Assembly: GCA_029834535.1 (NCBI GenBank)
Contig: JAQMWT010000533.1
Span: 288,787 to 352,786, forward strand
DNA from: Chrysophaeum taylorii
Taxonomy: Eukaryota; Sar; Pelagophyceae; Pelagomonadales; Pelagomonadaceae
Direction: 5' to 3'
Length of the DNA: 64,000 nucleotides
Part shown: positions 1 to 10,755 of the stretch, piece after piece
Layout of the letters: the number at the start of each line of letters is the position of its first letter
Position numbering within the stretch: the first letter of the stretch is position 1
Notes under the pieces: model-generated
Seen by the model: only the letters and a program-made list of their open reading frames with translations
Told to the model about the DNA's origin: nothing
Database searches by the model: none
Translations under genes and position numbers: made by a program

Positions 1-60
1 TGGCATGGCATGGCACAGGACATGACATGGCATGGCTCAGGACATGACATGACATGACAT
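1..60. repeat. Degenerate CATGG/CATGA pentamer repeat
   Basis: The first 60 bases are made of variants of GGCAT and GACAT pentamers. This is a short low-complexity tract upstream of the first gene; nothing else is seen before the ATG at 237. Confidence 0.8.
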
Positions 61-236
61 TGTGGTGGCAGATTTCCTACCGGAAGACAGACCTACGTCA
101 TCCATTCAGGCAGTTTTAACGACAGCAGTAAAAATGTCAGACACTTTATTACAAGCAGTATCCGGTCCTATAGTTATTTTTTCCGGTGAACAACAACACA
201 GGCTTAGCGCTTGAAGGTAACGCCATCAAGGCAACG

Positions 237-914
237 ATGATTGTCCTGCGCGCGTTGTTGTTGGTACCCGCCGTAGTCGCGTACTGCCCCAACGGGTGTT
301 CCGGGCATGGGTCGTGCGGCTCTGATGATCGGTGCACGTGCTATCTTCGGCCGAACGGCGAGTATGCGTGGCAAGGCGCCGATTGTTCGGAACGAACGTG
401 CCCGACGGCCGAGGCCTGGGTGTACTACCCCGTTATGGGCGAGAACAACGTGCATTCTGTCACCGAGTGCTCGCACATGGGTGCCTGTGACCGCCAGACA
501 GGAGAGTGCGATTGTTACGACGGTTACGACGGCATCGCGTGCGAGCGGACCGTGTGTCCTAACGACTGCAACGGCCGTGGCATCTGCTACACCCAGAAGC
601 AACTCGCGGCCGAGGCGGGCACCACCTACACGACCCCTTGGGACGCGATGAAGCACGTTGGCTGCGTCTGCGACCTCGGCTACCGCGGGCCGGACTGCTC
701 GTTGCAAGAATGCCCCTCGGGTGCCGATGTATTGACCGGCAAGGGAAACACCGAAGGGCGTGACTGCTCTGGTCGCGGTCTTTGCGACTACGACACGGGT
801 CTCTGCAAGTGCTTTACTGGTCAGTCGTTTCGCATTATTTTGTCTCGTCTGATTTTGCGGCGTCTCGCAGGATATTTTGGAACAAAGTGCCAATCACAGA
901 CGGTGCTTGGCTAA
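237..914 (+). CDS. Secreted EGF/tenascin-like repeat protein (two exons)
   Basis: The start at 237 is chosen because it gives a signal peptide ([15 protein letters not shown], then YCPNGC). An upstream in-frame GTG at 186 is not a plausible eukaryotic start. The mature protein is a run of EGF/tenascin-like units with the recurring pattern CPN.C.G.G.C, C.C..GY.G..C, interspersed with longer loops (for example [24 protein letters not shown]). Such proteins are common on the surface of stramenopile algae, where a role in adhesion is usually assumed. A 51-nt intron (820-870) interrupts the last EGF unit: splicing joins CKCFTG to YFGTKC and restores the canonical C.C..GY.G..C spacing. The mature chain is short (about 190 residues after splicing) and has no membrane anchor, so it is probably secreted. 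Family assignment is firm; its ligand is unknown. Confidence 0.8.
   Translation: MIVLRALLLVPAVVAYCPNGCSGHGSCGSDDRCTCYLRPNGEYAWQGADCSERTCPTAEAWVYYPVMGENNVHSVTECSHMGACDRQTGECDCYDGYDGIACERTVCPNDCNGRGICYTQKQLAAEAGTTYTTPWDAMKHVGCVCDLGYRGPDCSLQECPSGADVLTGKGNTEGRDCSGRGLCDYDTGLCKCFTGQSFRIILSRLILRRLAGYFGTKCQSQTVLG
820..870 (+). other. 51-nt GT-AG intron in the EGF gene
   Basis: Donor GTCAGT at 820 and acceptor CTCGCAG ending at 870. The intron lies in phase 1 and its length is a multiple of three with no in-frame stop. Removing it completes an EGF motif that is otherwise broken by the hydrophobic insert [15 protein letters not shown]. Confidence 0.8.
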
Positions 915-1230
915 TTTTTTGCGTTTTTTTTTCGATGTAAGAGCGGTGACGCGTCGTCGCCGTTGGCGGGTCACGTCACCTGACAAGAAATAGAAGGGGG
1001 GTTTGTTCGAAGAAGAGAGGTCACAAAACCCGCGAGCTGGCAATCGCAACAGCGAGGTGTTGTACGTACGTGGCGCTCGGAGTGAGACTGCCGGTGGTCT
1101 GCCTCGTTTTGAGATGATTCCAGCTTCGGAATGATTTAATAATATAAAAACAGCCTTGGTAAAATAAAAAAGATATTACTGCAAAAAAAAAAAAATCACA
1201 GAGCGAGCGCGTCGACGAGACGCTCTCCTG

Positions 1231-1263
<33 letters not shown>

Positions 1264-1661
1264 TTTAGGTCCAACGCACACCCCTCAGCGGCCTTGTTGC
1301 TGCTTTTTGTCTTTTGTTGTCCGTGACGCGGCTTCCTTTCATGTGCCCCCATCTTCTTCTCCACGCGGTGGTGTCACTCCATCCACCGACCATTCCATCC
1401 AAACGCACAATACTATTCATCCTGCTGGCAGCGTGCTGCTTGCGTCACCCCCCGCCTTCGCATAATAATCCTCTAAGGCGGCGACGACGATGACTTTGAC
1501 TTTGACTTTGACGACAGGGGAGAGGGCGAGAGAAAGAAATCCAACGACGACGACGACGAGGAATACAAAAAAAAAGACAAACGCGTGTAGATAGATAGCC
1601 CCTTACTTACCCTCTCGAGAGTGGTGTGGTGAGCGATTATTATAAGATTTTTTCGGTGAAG
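915..1661. other. Intergenic region with CGT microsatellite
   Basis: No supported gene. It contains an A-rich run near 1183, a (CGT)n microsatellite at about 1232-1263, a GACTTT triplication near 1492-1512 and a purine-rich stretch before the next gene. It presumably holds the 3' UTR of the EGF gene and the promoter of the reductase gene. Confidence 0.6.
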
Positions 1662-2615
1662 ATGCTGGACATTGTGACGTTGCAGACGGTGGTGTTGTTG
1701 GCGGTCTTTTACAAGGTGGGCGTCCCGTTAGTCCTCGGGGCGTACAAGTGCTTTTTGCGGCCCGGCAAGAAGCTGAAGAAGTACGGAGAGTGGGCCGTCG
1801 TGACGGGGGCTACCGATGGAATCGGGAAAGCGTTATGCGTCGAGTTCGCCAAGCAAGGGCTGAACGTGTTTTTGATTTCGCGGACCGAGGCAAAGCTCGT
1901 GGAAGTGGAGGCGGAGCTGAAGACGCGATTCGGGGGGTCGAGGTTCGGTCACCTCGCGGTGGACTTTTCTGGGGGGTTTGACGCGGGCAAGGAGGCGGCG
2001 GTCGTCGCAGCCCTCGATACCCTCGACGTTGGCGTCCTCGCCAATAACGTCGGGATGTCGTATCCTTTTACCAAGTACTACCACGAGCTTACCGATGCGG
2101 AGGCTCGGGATCTGTTGGCGCTCAACGTAGAGTCGACTTTCGTGATGACGAAGCTCGCGCTGGGCGACGAGACTAAGGGAATGATCGCGCGCAAACGCGG
2201 TGCCATTGTCAACACGTCATCGGCCGCCGGGACGCAGATTTCGCCGTTGTTGGCGGGCTACTCGGGCGCCAAGGGCGGGATTGTCATGTTTTCGAAGAGT
2301 TTGGCGGCCGAGCTTAAGCCTAAGGGCATCGACGTCCAGGTCCAGACCCCGCTTTTCGTGACGACCAAGCTCGCTAAAATCAAGCGCGCCTCCCTGACCG
2401 TGCCCTCGCCGTCGACCTACGCCAAGGCCGCCGTCAAGGCGATCGGGTACGATGATGCCATCTCGCCCTTTTGGAGCCACGCGATCCAGCTCTGGCTCAT
2501 GGACTGCCTCCCGACCTCTTTTGCCGTTGCCATCGTCGCCAACATGCACCACGCGATCCGTAAAAAGGGTCTCAAAAAAGAAGCTGCCAAGAAGGAGGAC
2601 AAGAAGGCCCAGTAG
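1662..2615 (+). CDS. Very-long-chain 3-oxoacyl-CoA reductase (SDR family)
   Basis: A 317-residue short-chain dehydrogenase of the HSD17B12/IFA38/LET-767 type. These enzymes reduce 3-ketoacyl-CoA with NADPH in the second step of microsomal fatty acid elongation. Seen directly: a hydrophobic N-terminal anchor (LDIVTLQTVVLLAVFY), the nucleotide-binding TGATDGIGKA motif, NNVGMSYP (the NAG position), the catalytic Ser in NTSSAAG and YSGAKGG (Tyr-x3-Lys). The C-terminus is Lys/Glu-rich and ends KKAQ, which fits a KKxx ER-retrieval signal, so the protein should sit in the ER membrane facing the cytosol. The ATG at 1662 follows in-frame GTG codons and gives the right length for the family. The next gene starts 123 bp downstream on the same strand. 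Confident call; steroid activity, as in some animal homologues, is possible but not needed. Confidence 0.88.
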   Translation: MLDIVTLQTVVLLAVFYKVGVPLVLGAYKCFLRPGKKLKKYGEWAVVTGATDGIGKALCVEFAKQGLNVFLISRTEAKLVEVEAELKTRFGGSRFGHLAVDFSGGFDAGKEAAVVAALDTLDVGVLANNVGMSYPFTKYYHELTDAEARDLLALNVESTFVMTKLALGDETKGMIARKRGAIVNTSSAAGTQISPLLAGYSGAKGGIVMFSKSLAAELKPKGIDVQVQTPLFVTTKLAKIKRASLTVPSPSTYAKAAVKAIGYDDAISPFWSHAIQLWLMDCLPTSFAVAIVANMHHAIRKKGLKKEAAKKEDKKAQ

Positions 2616-2738
2616 TACTCGTGAATGGTGATTTTTTTTGCCGCCCCGGCCCCGGCGCCAAGACCCCGCCCAAAAAAGTTGTTGTAAAAATATCGGCGTG
2701 CGCATCTTGTCTTCCGGAACGGACCGCAGTAGGTGGTG

Positions 2739-3323
2739 ATGCTCTTCTTCATTTTGGTCCCGGGCGCCTTGACGACGGAGCCGACGTTGGCCCCCTCGAC
2801 GTTCTTCGAGTGCGACGGAACGTTTATTCCTTTGAAAGTGACCCGGCGGGGCGCCGGGGCCGGGGACAACTACCTCGAACTGAAGAGCGATGGGAGGACG
2901 TGGAGGCAGAAGCTCAACTCTCCTGTCGGGGGAGAGTTCGCGACGCAGGCGTGCCTCCGGGATGCGTGCTACTCGCTGTCGGTGGGCGGCGGGCACTACG
3001 AAGAGATGCTCGAGTGGGAGATGTGCGGGATCAAGGCGGGATCGCCTTGGGCCGGTCGAGTTTGCGTCGAGGCCGGAACTTGCCGAAGAGAAACGCCCGC
3101 GACGACTTCTCTCACCCGGCGCACGTGGTCATGGTGCGGCGCCCAGCGTGTCCCTGGGCTCGTCGTGGAGTTCGGTGGCGCTTCGCTCAACGTGACGGCG
3201 CGGTGCGAGGGCCTGAGCGGGTACACGAACGAGAGTTGGTACTACGGCGAGGTCTCCGCGGAACCGCGGATCGAAACGAACGGCACGGCCGTGTTCGTGG
3301 GACTCGTCGAGGCGGCAACGACT

Positions 3324-3359
<36 letters not shown>

Positions 3360-6300
3360 GGGGGGGGGGTGTTCTTTCCGCAAATCGGGAACGGGAGTCC
3401 CGATATCGTCGTTACGACAGACCGGAACGCCAAGGGCGGCGAGGGCTGGTACGTCGCGGCCGCGATTGCCAAGAGCGATTCGTTCGGCGACGGCTGGAAC
3501 GAGTACGTGCTGCGGATCACCGGGGATGGGGGAACAACCTGGTACGCGGGGACCCTCGCTTCGGGGAGCTTCGAGGCGGAGTCGGTGCTGCTTGGATCAG
3601 GGTGCTACGCGATAGACGTCGACGCGGGCTACTACGCGTCCGAGGTGTCGTGGTCGGCGTGCGGCGTCGCGACGGGGGGCGCGCCGAGTCGCGGGGTCGA
3701 GCTGTGCGTCGACGAAATCGCCGGCTGCACGCGGCGCGTTTCGAGTGGGGCCACCGCGGGGACCAGTTTGAATGGAAAGCTCAACTATTCGTTCGCGGTG
3801 GTCGAGCCGGCGTCCTTCGATTGCGGCGGTCCGTTTGCCGGGTCGCTCGAGCTCGCGGTCGCCGACCGGAAAGTTCTCGTCGAGGCCGAGGTCCTCGACG
3901 ACGCGGCGGGGACCAGTCGTCTCGTGGGGTCTTCTTTGTCTGTCGACAAAGAAAAAAGCGGCGGCTTTGGCGCGTTTTTTGAATTAGTGTTCGAGTGGAC
4001 GACGACGAGCTTCGACGCGTACGACGTCTTCGAGGGCTGCGACGTCGACGCCGCGTCTTTGCTTTTCGTCAAAGCCACCATCGACGACGACGATGATGTT
4101 TTGAGGCTGGAGATCCGCCACAACGCTTCTCTTCGCGCTTCTTATTCTGGTTCGGGAGCACCGCAGGCGGTAGGGTATCGGCTTTGGACCCGAGGCCTCG
4201 AGCGGCGCGTCGTCGACGGCGACGGCGACGCGTCGGCAGCATCCTGGGCGCTCTCGACAGTTTCTCACCGTCCGGCGTTCCAACAGGCAACCATTCTGGT
4301 CGATGGCAACAACGCGACGGGGCTGGTGAGCGGGGGTGAGATCGCCGACTGCGACGGCCCGAACGTCCTCGAGGTTCGTATGGCTCCCGGCGTGGAAACG
4401 AGGGCGGCGTTCGAGCTCTGCGGCTCGACGGTCGCGACGAACGGCGCCTGGAGCTGCGGCTACCTCCCCGACGACGACGACGACGACGACGAAGACGGCA
4501 ATAATGATGACGACTACTACTCGGCGGCGTGGCGGGAGAACGACGACGACGCCACCGGCGGCGGCGGCGGCGCCTGGGAGGGCGCGGTCTCCGAACCGGA
4601 AGTCGTCGCGCCGGTCGACGAGATGATGATAGTCGCGGCGGCGGCAGACGACGCGCTCGCGCGGCTCGGGGCTGGATTGGCGATCGGCGCCAAGGCCGCC
4701 GTCGACGCCCGAGAGGTGCGGTGCACGACGACGTTCGACGCTTCGCGATTCGAAACGGGCACGTTGGGGGGCGACGGGCTTCTCGCGGGGTGGGTCGACG
4801 GCGCGTTGGTGCTCCTCGAGGGCAACCCTTTCGGCGCTTTCGTCGTCGACTGCGCCTCCAAAACCCTCGAACTCGCCATCCGGTGGATGAACGGACCGGT
4901 TTTCGTCGACGTCTGCGGCGGCGCGAGCGTCGTCGAGTGGCGCTGCGCGCAGGAGGAGGAGGAGGAGGACGACCTCTCCTGGACGACCGGGCCGTTCGAT
5001 TCGTGGCCGGAGAAGAAGATGACCGAGACGACGGAGGGTCCGGCGCGGTGTCGCGCGACGGCGATCGTCGACGCGCCGCGGGCGTGCAAAAACGAGCTGG
5101 AGGCGTGCGTTGAATTGGTCGAATTCGCGACGGCCACGAACATCAACGAGGCGCGCGCGGGAGAAACGGCGTGCGGCACTTTGGACCAACCGAGTCTCTG
5201 CGAGGCGACGTGCGGCTACTGCGAACCCCCCGACGACCCGAGCGAAGCGACGTCGCTCGAGACGGCAACGTTACCCTGCGCCAACCTCTCGCTCGAGCTG
5301 AGGGACCAGTTCGGGGACGGCTGGAACGGAGGGACTTGGGCGATCCGCGAGCTGGATCCGCCCGACGACCGGGACAGCGTGAGGGTCGTCGGCACGATGG
5401 CCGACGGCGGCGTCGAGAGCATCGACGTATGCTTGCCGGCGGGCTGCTACTCGTACGAAACGACGGCGGGCTCCTTCGAGTACGAGTCCGCGTGGTCGTT
5501 GTGCGCGGAAGAGGGCGGCCTCCGCGACCGCGTCGATTTTTGCGTCGACATCTCCGGGACCTGCGAGCTCCTCTTGGACCGCGCGACCAAAACGACGGCT
5601 CGGCTTTCTTTGTCGTCGAAAGAAGAAATGGGGTGCGCGACCCTCGAGGTCCCGAGCGTCGCGTGGACGTGGCGAGGCTACGTCGCGGTCGGGAAGCCCG
5701 GCTTCTGGGGTGCCGAGGGGGTCGTCGTCAAAGCGGCGGCGGGAGCGTCGTCGATCCAGACGCACGAGCGACTCGAAGTCGACTTTACCTGGTCGAAAAA
5801 CTGCGAGGACCGAGAGACGACCGTCGCGAAGATGGTCGTCGCGTTGTCCGCCGCGGCGACCGAGTCGATCCTGCGCGTCGACGCGGCGCTCTCGCTGCCC
5901 GCCGAGGCCCCGCCCGGTTTCGGGTTGGAGCTTTCCGGCTACGAGCAGCCGCTTTACTCCTCTTCGGAAAAAAAGTCGTTCTACTATCGCCGCCTCGACC
6001 TGCCCGAGGGCTGGACGATCGACGGAGCGCGAAACGCGACGGTCCTTCCCGACGGCAATTACACCTTCCGAGGACCACCCACCTCCGCGGACCTCTGCGA
6101 CGGAGTTTTCGCGGACGACCGAGCGGTCGTCGTCCGGGTCGAAGTGAAACGCGGTCGGTGCGAGATTGCGCGCGAGAAAAAAAAAAATGTCGTCGTCCCG
6201 TCGCTCGCGGCGAGGTCTCACGTCGTCTCTAGAATACGGGAGGACGCGTCTCGAGCCTGCGACGGCGCGACGCTCAGGTCCGTCGTCGTTTCCGTCGAGA

Positions 6301-7571
6301 CGCCGGATCCGCCGCCGCCGCCCTCGAGCGGCGATGACTGGTGCGTCGCGCGGCTCGAACCGGGCTACGACGATCGAGGCAAAAAAACAACACCAACAAA
6401 AGCCCTCGCGAGGACCTCCTCCTTTGCAGATTCTTCGATCAACGTCGAGTGGTCGAACGCGACCTGCGATACAACTCTCGCGCGCGCCGCGTTCAGCTGG
6501 ACGGCCGAGTACCAATACCCCTCGCTCGCGCTCTCGGTCGACGCCGCCGCGACCTCGCCTTGGGCTGGCTACCTCGCGTCTCCCGGCGACTACGGCCTCC
6601 AACTCGAGCTCCCCCGCGAACAGTTCTTCTTCGATTGCGCCGACCCCCGCGCGGTCGCGACGACGACGACGACGATGACCACTCCCTCGAAAATCCGCGC
6701 CGCCGACGGCTTCGAGCTCTGGGTCAACGGCGTCTTTTCGCGCGCGGGATTCGGCTGGGCGACCCTCTTCGAACAAGCCTCGCTTCCGTTTCGCTGCGAC
6801 GGCCTCGACGTCGTCGCCGCGCGCCTCGTCGCCGACGTTCGCGCCGGTTTCCGCGCCTCGTTTGCCCTACCGTGCTACGACGACGACCGCCGCCCTCTCG
6901 TTCTCGACACGACGCCCGCCTGGGCCTGCCGCGCGGCGACCAACGCGTCCGACGACCTCGCCTGGACGCGCCGCTCCTACGACGCGAGTCGTTGGCCGCG
7001 AGCGGCGCGCGTCTCCGACACGACCACCCTCGACGCCTTCGAGGCGCCCTCGCGCACCAGCGACTGGATCTGGGCCGACGACCCCGACGCCCGCGTCGTC
7101 TGGTGCCGTATCGTTGTCGCCGCCGCCGCCGCGACGACCACCTTGGCCCCGACGACGATACGCGCGCCCCGCGAACGACGGTATACCTCGAGCGGCATGC
7201 CCCTCCGCGCCGCCTACAAAATTGTTGCCGTCGTCGTCGGCTTCGCCCTCGCCGGCTTCGTCGCGTTCCTCGCGTATAAGCCTCTCCGCCGACGCTGCGC
7301 CGCCAACCGAAACCTCTCCCGCTTCGCCGCAGCTCTCTCGACGGCGGGAGACTACTACGCCCGACGCTCTTCGCGCCGCGACGCCCAACTCAACGAGCTC
7401 ATGCTCCCCGCCGTCGATCCGCCTAGACGCCCGAGCCTCGCCGCCCGCGTCGCAGCGCTCCACCACCCCGAAGCTGCGTCGGGAGACACCTACTTCCACC
7501 CCCTCGCCGACGGCCCCGACGACGATAATTACCCCGCTTCTTTCGCCCAGCAGAGCCACCAAGACTTTTGA
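2739..7571 (+). CDS. Giant type I membrane surface protein with GDGWN, ShK-like and Gal-binding-like modules
   Basis: A single open frame of 1610 residues. The start at 2739 gives a signal peptide (MLFFILVPGALT). Two modules carry the motif FGDGWN (residues about 248 and 858), each followed by a Cys-bounded segment ending SWSACG or AWSLCA; this repeat is frequent in stramenopile surface proteins. A Cys-rich patch near 811-828 (CGTLDQPSLCEATCGYC) resembles an ShK domain. Segments with FELWVNG and a Trp-rich WIWADD motif near the C-terminus look like lectin/Gal-binding jelly rolls. A single membrane helix (about 1495-1515, AVVVGFALAGFVAFLAY) is followed by a basic cytoplasmic tail of about 95 residues. 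Poly-Ser (TCG repeats at 3328-3357) and poly-Asp (about 4468-4493) tracts are microsatellite-derived. Function is unknown; a cell-surface binding or adhesion role is inferred. No introns are evident. Confidence 0.75.
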
Positions 7572-8000
7572 CTCTGACTTCTGTTGTTGCGAGAAAGAAG
7601 AGCAAGATCACGACCCACCACCCTCTTCCTGCCGCTAGATATAGATGGATAGAGTTTCTGACGCCTTTTGTTTCTTTTTGTTGACAATATATAATCTACT
7701 GTAATCGGGGCTTCTTTCTTTTTGGCACACTCCTTTTTTTTTTCTCCATACAACATATATCTCGTCAAAGGTGGACTGACTGACTGACTGACTGACACTC
7801 GGCGGGCGAAGATGACTCGGATACTCGTCGGTGCGTGAGGATGATTTATTTGGTCCTGGCTGAAGAATTCTTTCGACGGACGCAGCCATCGCCCGCGCAG
7901 GCGAACCTTGAAGCTTCTTCTTCTGACTCGCCACTAATTCAAATCGATGAGAAGGAAGCGCTGCGAGGTCAAGGGTTCGTTGGTTAATAGTGGTAGTATT

Positions 8001-8033
<33 letters not shown>
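7572..8033. other. Intergenic region with GACT and ACG microsatellites
   Basis: No supported gene. A (GACT)n tract lies at about 7774-7796, and an (ACG)n tract at about 8001-8033 runs directly into the AAR2 start codon. The latter would be in the 5' UTR, or would encode poly-Thr if translation began at the upstream ATG at 7947. Confidence 0.6.
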
Positions 8034-8034
<1 letters not shown>

Positions 8035-9315
8035 TGGCCTCCTGTGTCGTGATCTCGGGGTGCAGCGCGGGTATGGAGGTTGGGATCGACGCGTACAGCT
8101 GGGTGGTAGGTCCTCGATTCGGTGGCGTCCGCGACGTGGAGCCGGGGCTGCACCTCGTCGTCATGTCGCGGGGCGACGGCGTCGGCCGCCAGGGCGTTTG
8201 GATTGAATTGGGCGCTGGGGAAGTCGTCGCCAAGGAGTGGGACGCGACGGCGGAGGGCATCGCGCACGAGGGTGCGAATCCATCTCTGGGGGAGGGATCG
8301 GTCTTGGCGATGCAACGCGAAGCGGCGACGCCCGGCGCTCTCAAGTTGGGCGGGTACCCTCCGGACCACGCTGGAGTCTGGCGCGCGCTGAGCCGCCACG
8401 TCACTCGCGCGAGCCTGCGTCGGTGCGGCCTGGAGCTCGACGCGAGCTTCTCGTGCGACGAGACACCCGTCGACGACGAGGAGGAGGAGTTCGACGGCAC
8501 TTGTTCGCGACCGAGCCCGACGTGGACCGAGTTTGGCTCGGCGTCGTCGACGGGCGAAGCGGCGGCCGTCACGCGATCGCATCTCGACGGATCGGAGCGC
8601 GTGCGGCGTCTTGTGAGGACGACCTTCGGGGCGCCGACCGAGCTCCTGGCCGAGATCGAGCTCGCGTTCGTATGCTTTCTGGCGCTCGGCTCGCTCGCGG
8701 CTCTAAAGCAGTGGCAAAAAGGCCTCGCGCTCGTCGCGTCGTGCGACGATCTCATGGCCGCCGAGTCCGCCTTCTTTCAAGATCTCGTGGATGTTTTGCG
8801 CGCGCAGCTCAGCCTCGCGCCTCCGAACTTCTTCCGGGATCCCATCGGACGCTCGGAGGACTTTCTCAGACCGGCCCTCGCTAACCTCTTAGAGGGTCTC
8901 GCCGACGATCGAGGCCTCTTCGACTTCGTCCGGGACCGCTTCGGCCTCTTCGCCGACGCTGCAGACCGCGATGACGCCCGCCGCAGGCGTCTCTTCGACG
9001 CCGCGCGTAAGCGCTTTTTTCTGCCTCGTCGCATTCGCCGTTGTCGTCGTAGGCTCGGCCGAAGACGCCCCCGTCGTCGTCGTCGACGGCTCACCCGGCG
9101 CGATGCAGGAAGACGACGATCCGCGCGCCGTCCTCCGTCGCCTTGGCTTCGTCGACCTCGCGACTGAGATGGACCCCGAACGCGAGGATCCTGCCATGGC
9201 TGCTATGCGCGTCCTCGACGAGGGACCGCCCAGCGCTCGCGCGGACGCCTTCCGCTACCTCGAGTCTCTGGCCGGGGAGGGAGCTTCGCCAGCGTCCAAC
9301 ATAATACCGCAATGA
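8034..9315 (+). CDS. AAR2: AAR2-like U5 snRNP assembly factor (two exons)
   Basis: AAR2 binds PRP8 during cytoplasmic maturation of the U5 snRNP, so this is a splicing-machinery gene. The N-terminus (MASCVVISGCSAGMEVGIDA, then YSWVVGPRFGGVRDVEPGLH) matches the AAR2 start, where a glycine-rich strand is followed by the F.G...IPPGLHF signature. A helical region follows (LLAEIELAFVCFLALGS, LEGLADDRGLFDFV) as in the family's C-terminal domain. The frame is continued by a 46-nt intron (9007-9052) that joins LFDAAR to SAEDAPVVV; the second exon ends in a helical stretch (LRRLGF, YLESLAG) and TGA at 9313. Spliced length is 411 residues, close to the usual 350-400. The start at 8034 has a good context and aligns with the family start; an ATG at 7947 would add an unlikely poly-Thr leader. 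Confidence 0.82.
9007..9052 (+). other. 46-nt GT-AG intron in AAR2
   Basis: Donor GTAAGC at 9007, acceptor TCGTAG ending at 9052, phase 1. Without removal the frame turns into an arginine-rich antisense-like sequence; with removal it enters an acidic, protein-like frame that continues to a stop at 9315. Confidence 0.75.
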
Positions 9316-9687
9316 CGGGGGGTGGCATTGCATCTGACCCCCCGCTCCTCTCGCTGCTCGCGTAGGATGATGGTTTTTTTTTTGAAAATACTGTAGGATC
9401 CCTAATGGCGAGCGCCCTCCTTCCAAGAGGTGGTGTTGTTGCCAGGGCTTGCTTCAACGAGCGTGCCCTTGTCTTGCGTGCCCTTGTCTACATAATACCT
9501 GTAGTATCGACGCAGGACTGCTCGCGCTGAGCTGATTGATGGGGGGGGGGTGTAGTTTCGAGCTTTTTTTTGCCAAAATGATGCCGCTCGCTCCAGTAAT
9601 AATAAGGTCGACGGCCGAACGGCGAAGCGGGCGAAGACGCAGCAAGACAGTAGTATCGAAAGAAGTGTATTGCTGCTCCTCGTCGAC

Positions 9688-10345
9688 ATGAATGCGCTCG
9701 CAATGTTCAACGGCGTCGATGACGACTACTACATCGAAAAAAAGCGCTCCGCGTTGTCCGAGATGATCGACGCCCAAGAGGATTGGTTGTTCGGCTTGCT
9801 GGACGGCGTCTCGGAGGCCGCGCTTGAGTCGCTTGCTCACCGGAGTCGCGTCACAAACCAATCACACCTCGTCGAAATCTCCAAGATTTTTGACAAGATC
9901 GGCCTCGATAACCACAAACGAGCGTTGCTCGAGAGCTGATGGTTCCCGGCATCGATAACCACAAACGAGCGTTGCTCGAGAGCTGATGGTTCCCGGCAAC
10001 AACTACGACCCGAAAATCGACGACAACGTCAAGGCAGCTGCTCATCGCGGACATCTCGAGGTCTTAAAAATGGCGATCCTGGAGTGAATACACAGCCTTC
10101 CAGACGGCCCTCGGGGGCCAGCTCGAGGTGCTCAAGTGGTTGCGAACCGAGGAGTGTCCGTGGGACGAAAACGAACGTGCGCTGCAGCGGCGCAGGCGGG
10201 CCATTTCGAGCTCCTCAAATGGGCTCGCGCGAACAAATGCCCCCACGTGGAGTCACAGTACGTGCTTCGCGGCGGCTTCCAGCGGCCAGCTCAGGCCGCG
10301 TGTGCCTCTTCCGACCACGCCGCGACGTCCGTGCCTGGGTGGAAG
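9688..10345 (+). pseudogene. Broken ankyrin-repeat gene
   Basis: An 83-codon frame from ATG 9688 (MNALAMFNGVDDDYY...) ends at TGA 9937-9939. Ankyrin-repeat pieces then follow in different frames: AAAHRGHLEVLKM (about 10037-10075), then ALGGQLEVLKWLRTEECPWDE (about 10105-10170), then AAAQAGHFELLKWARANKCPH (about 10180-10250). This GHLEVLKW...CPWDE type of ankyrin unit is widespread in stramenopile and giant-virus genomes. The pieces are separated by frameshifts and stops and by a 47-bp tandem duplication, so this is a pseudogene. Alternatively, the first 83 codons could be a short expressed protein on their own. I see no splice sites that would reconnect the frames convincingly. Confidence 0.7.
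9905..9998. repeat. 47-bp perfect tandem duplication
   Basis: Two adjacent copies (9905-9951 and 9952-9998) of a 47-bp unit that includes the stop codon of the upstream frame. The length is not a multiple of three, so it contributes to the frame disruption of the ankyrin pseudogene. Confidence 0.9.
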
Positions 10346-10755
10346 CGCAATCGGCCTAGCACCAGGAATCTGTGTATCTTCCTTGCCGTATCTAGAAAAA
10401 TGACAGGCCTGCCACTTTCTTTTCCCTCATCAAGCGTCGAGATCATCGTCGTCGCTGACCCCTCCCACAGGCCTCTCGAGAACAACACAACAGAACTTTA
10501 GTCAGGCGGTCGGAGAGCGCAGTCGTCGTCACTCACTCACTCACTCACTCACTCACTCACTCAAAGAAAAGGAGGGTCAGAAAGGAACAAGAAGCTCGGT
10601 CACGAAGAAGAAGAAGAAGAAGAAGAAGAAGAAGAGGGAGGAGCAGCAGCGGAAGCTTCAAAAACTCGAGGAAGGCGCCGGGAAGAAAACCCCGCGGGGC
10701 GGGGCACGCGAGGCGCGAGGGTGACCAACGGCGCCGAATGAATGAATGAATGAGC
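10346..10755. other. Intergenic region with ACTC and GAA microsatellites
   Basis: No gene is seen. (ACTC)n at about 10530-10563 and (GAA)n at about 10604-10634 lie downstream of the next, minus-strand gene. Four copies of GAAT end just before that gene's stop codon. Confidence 0.6.

Noticed and set aside
2621-3982. Long plus-strand Arg-rich frames overlapping the GDGWN protein
   Set aside because: High-GC shadow frames of the 1610-codon gene; no signal peptide, domain or repeat structure of their own. The same applies to the many long antisense frames under other genes.
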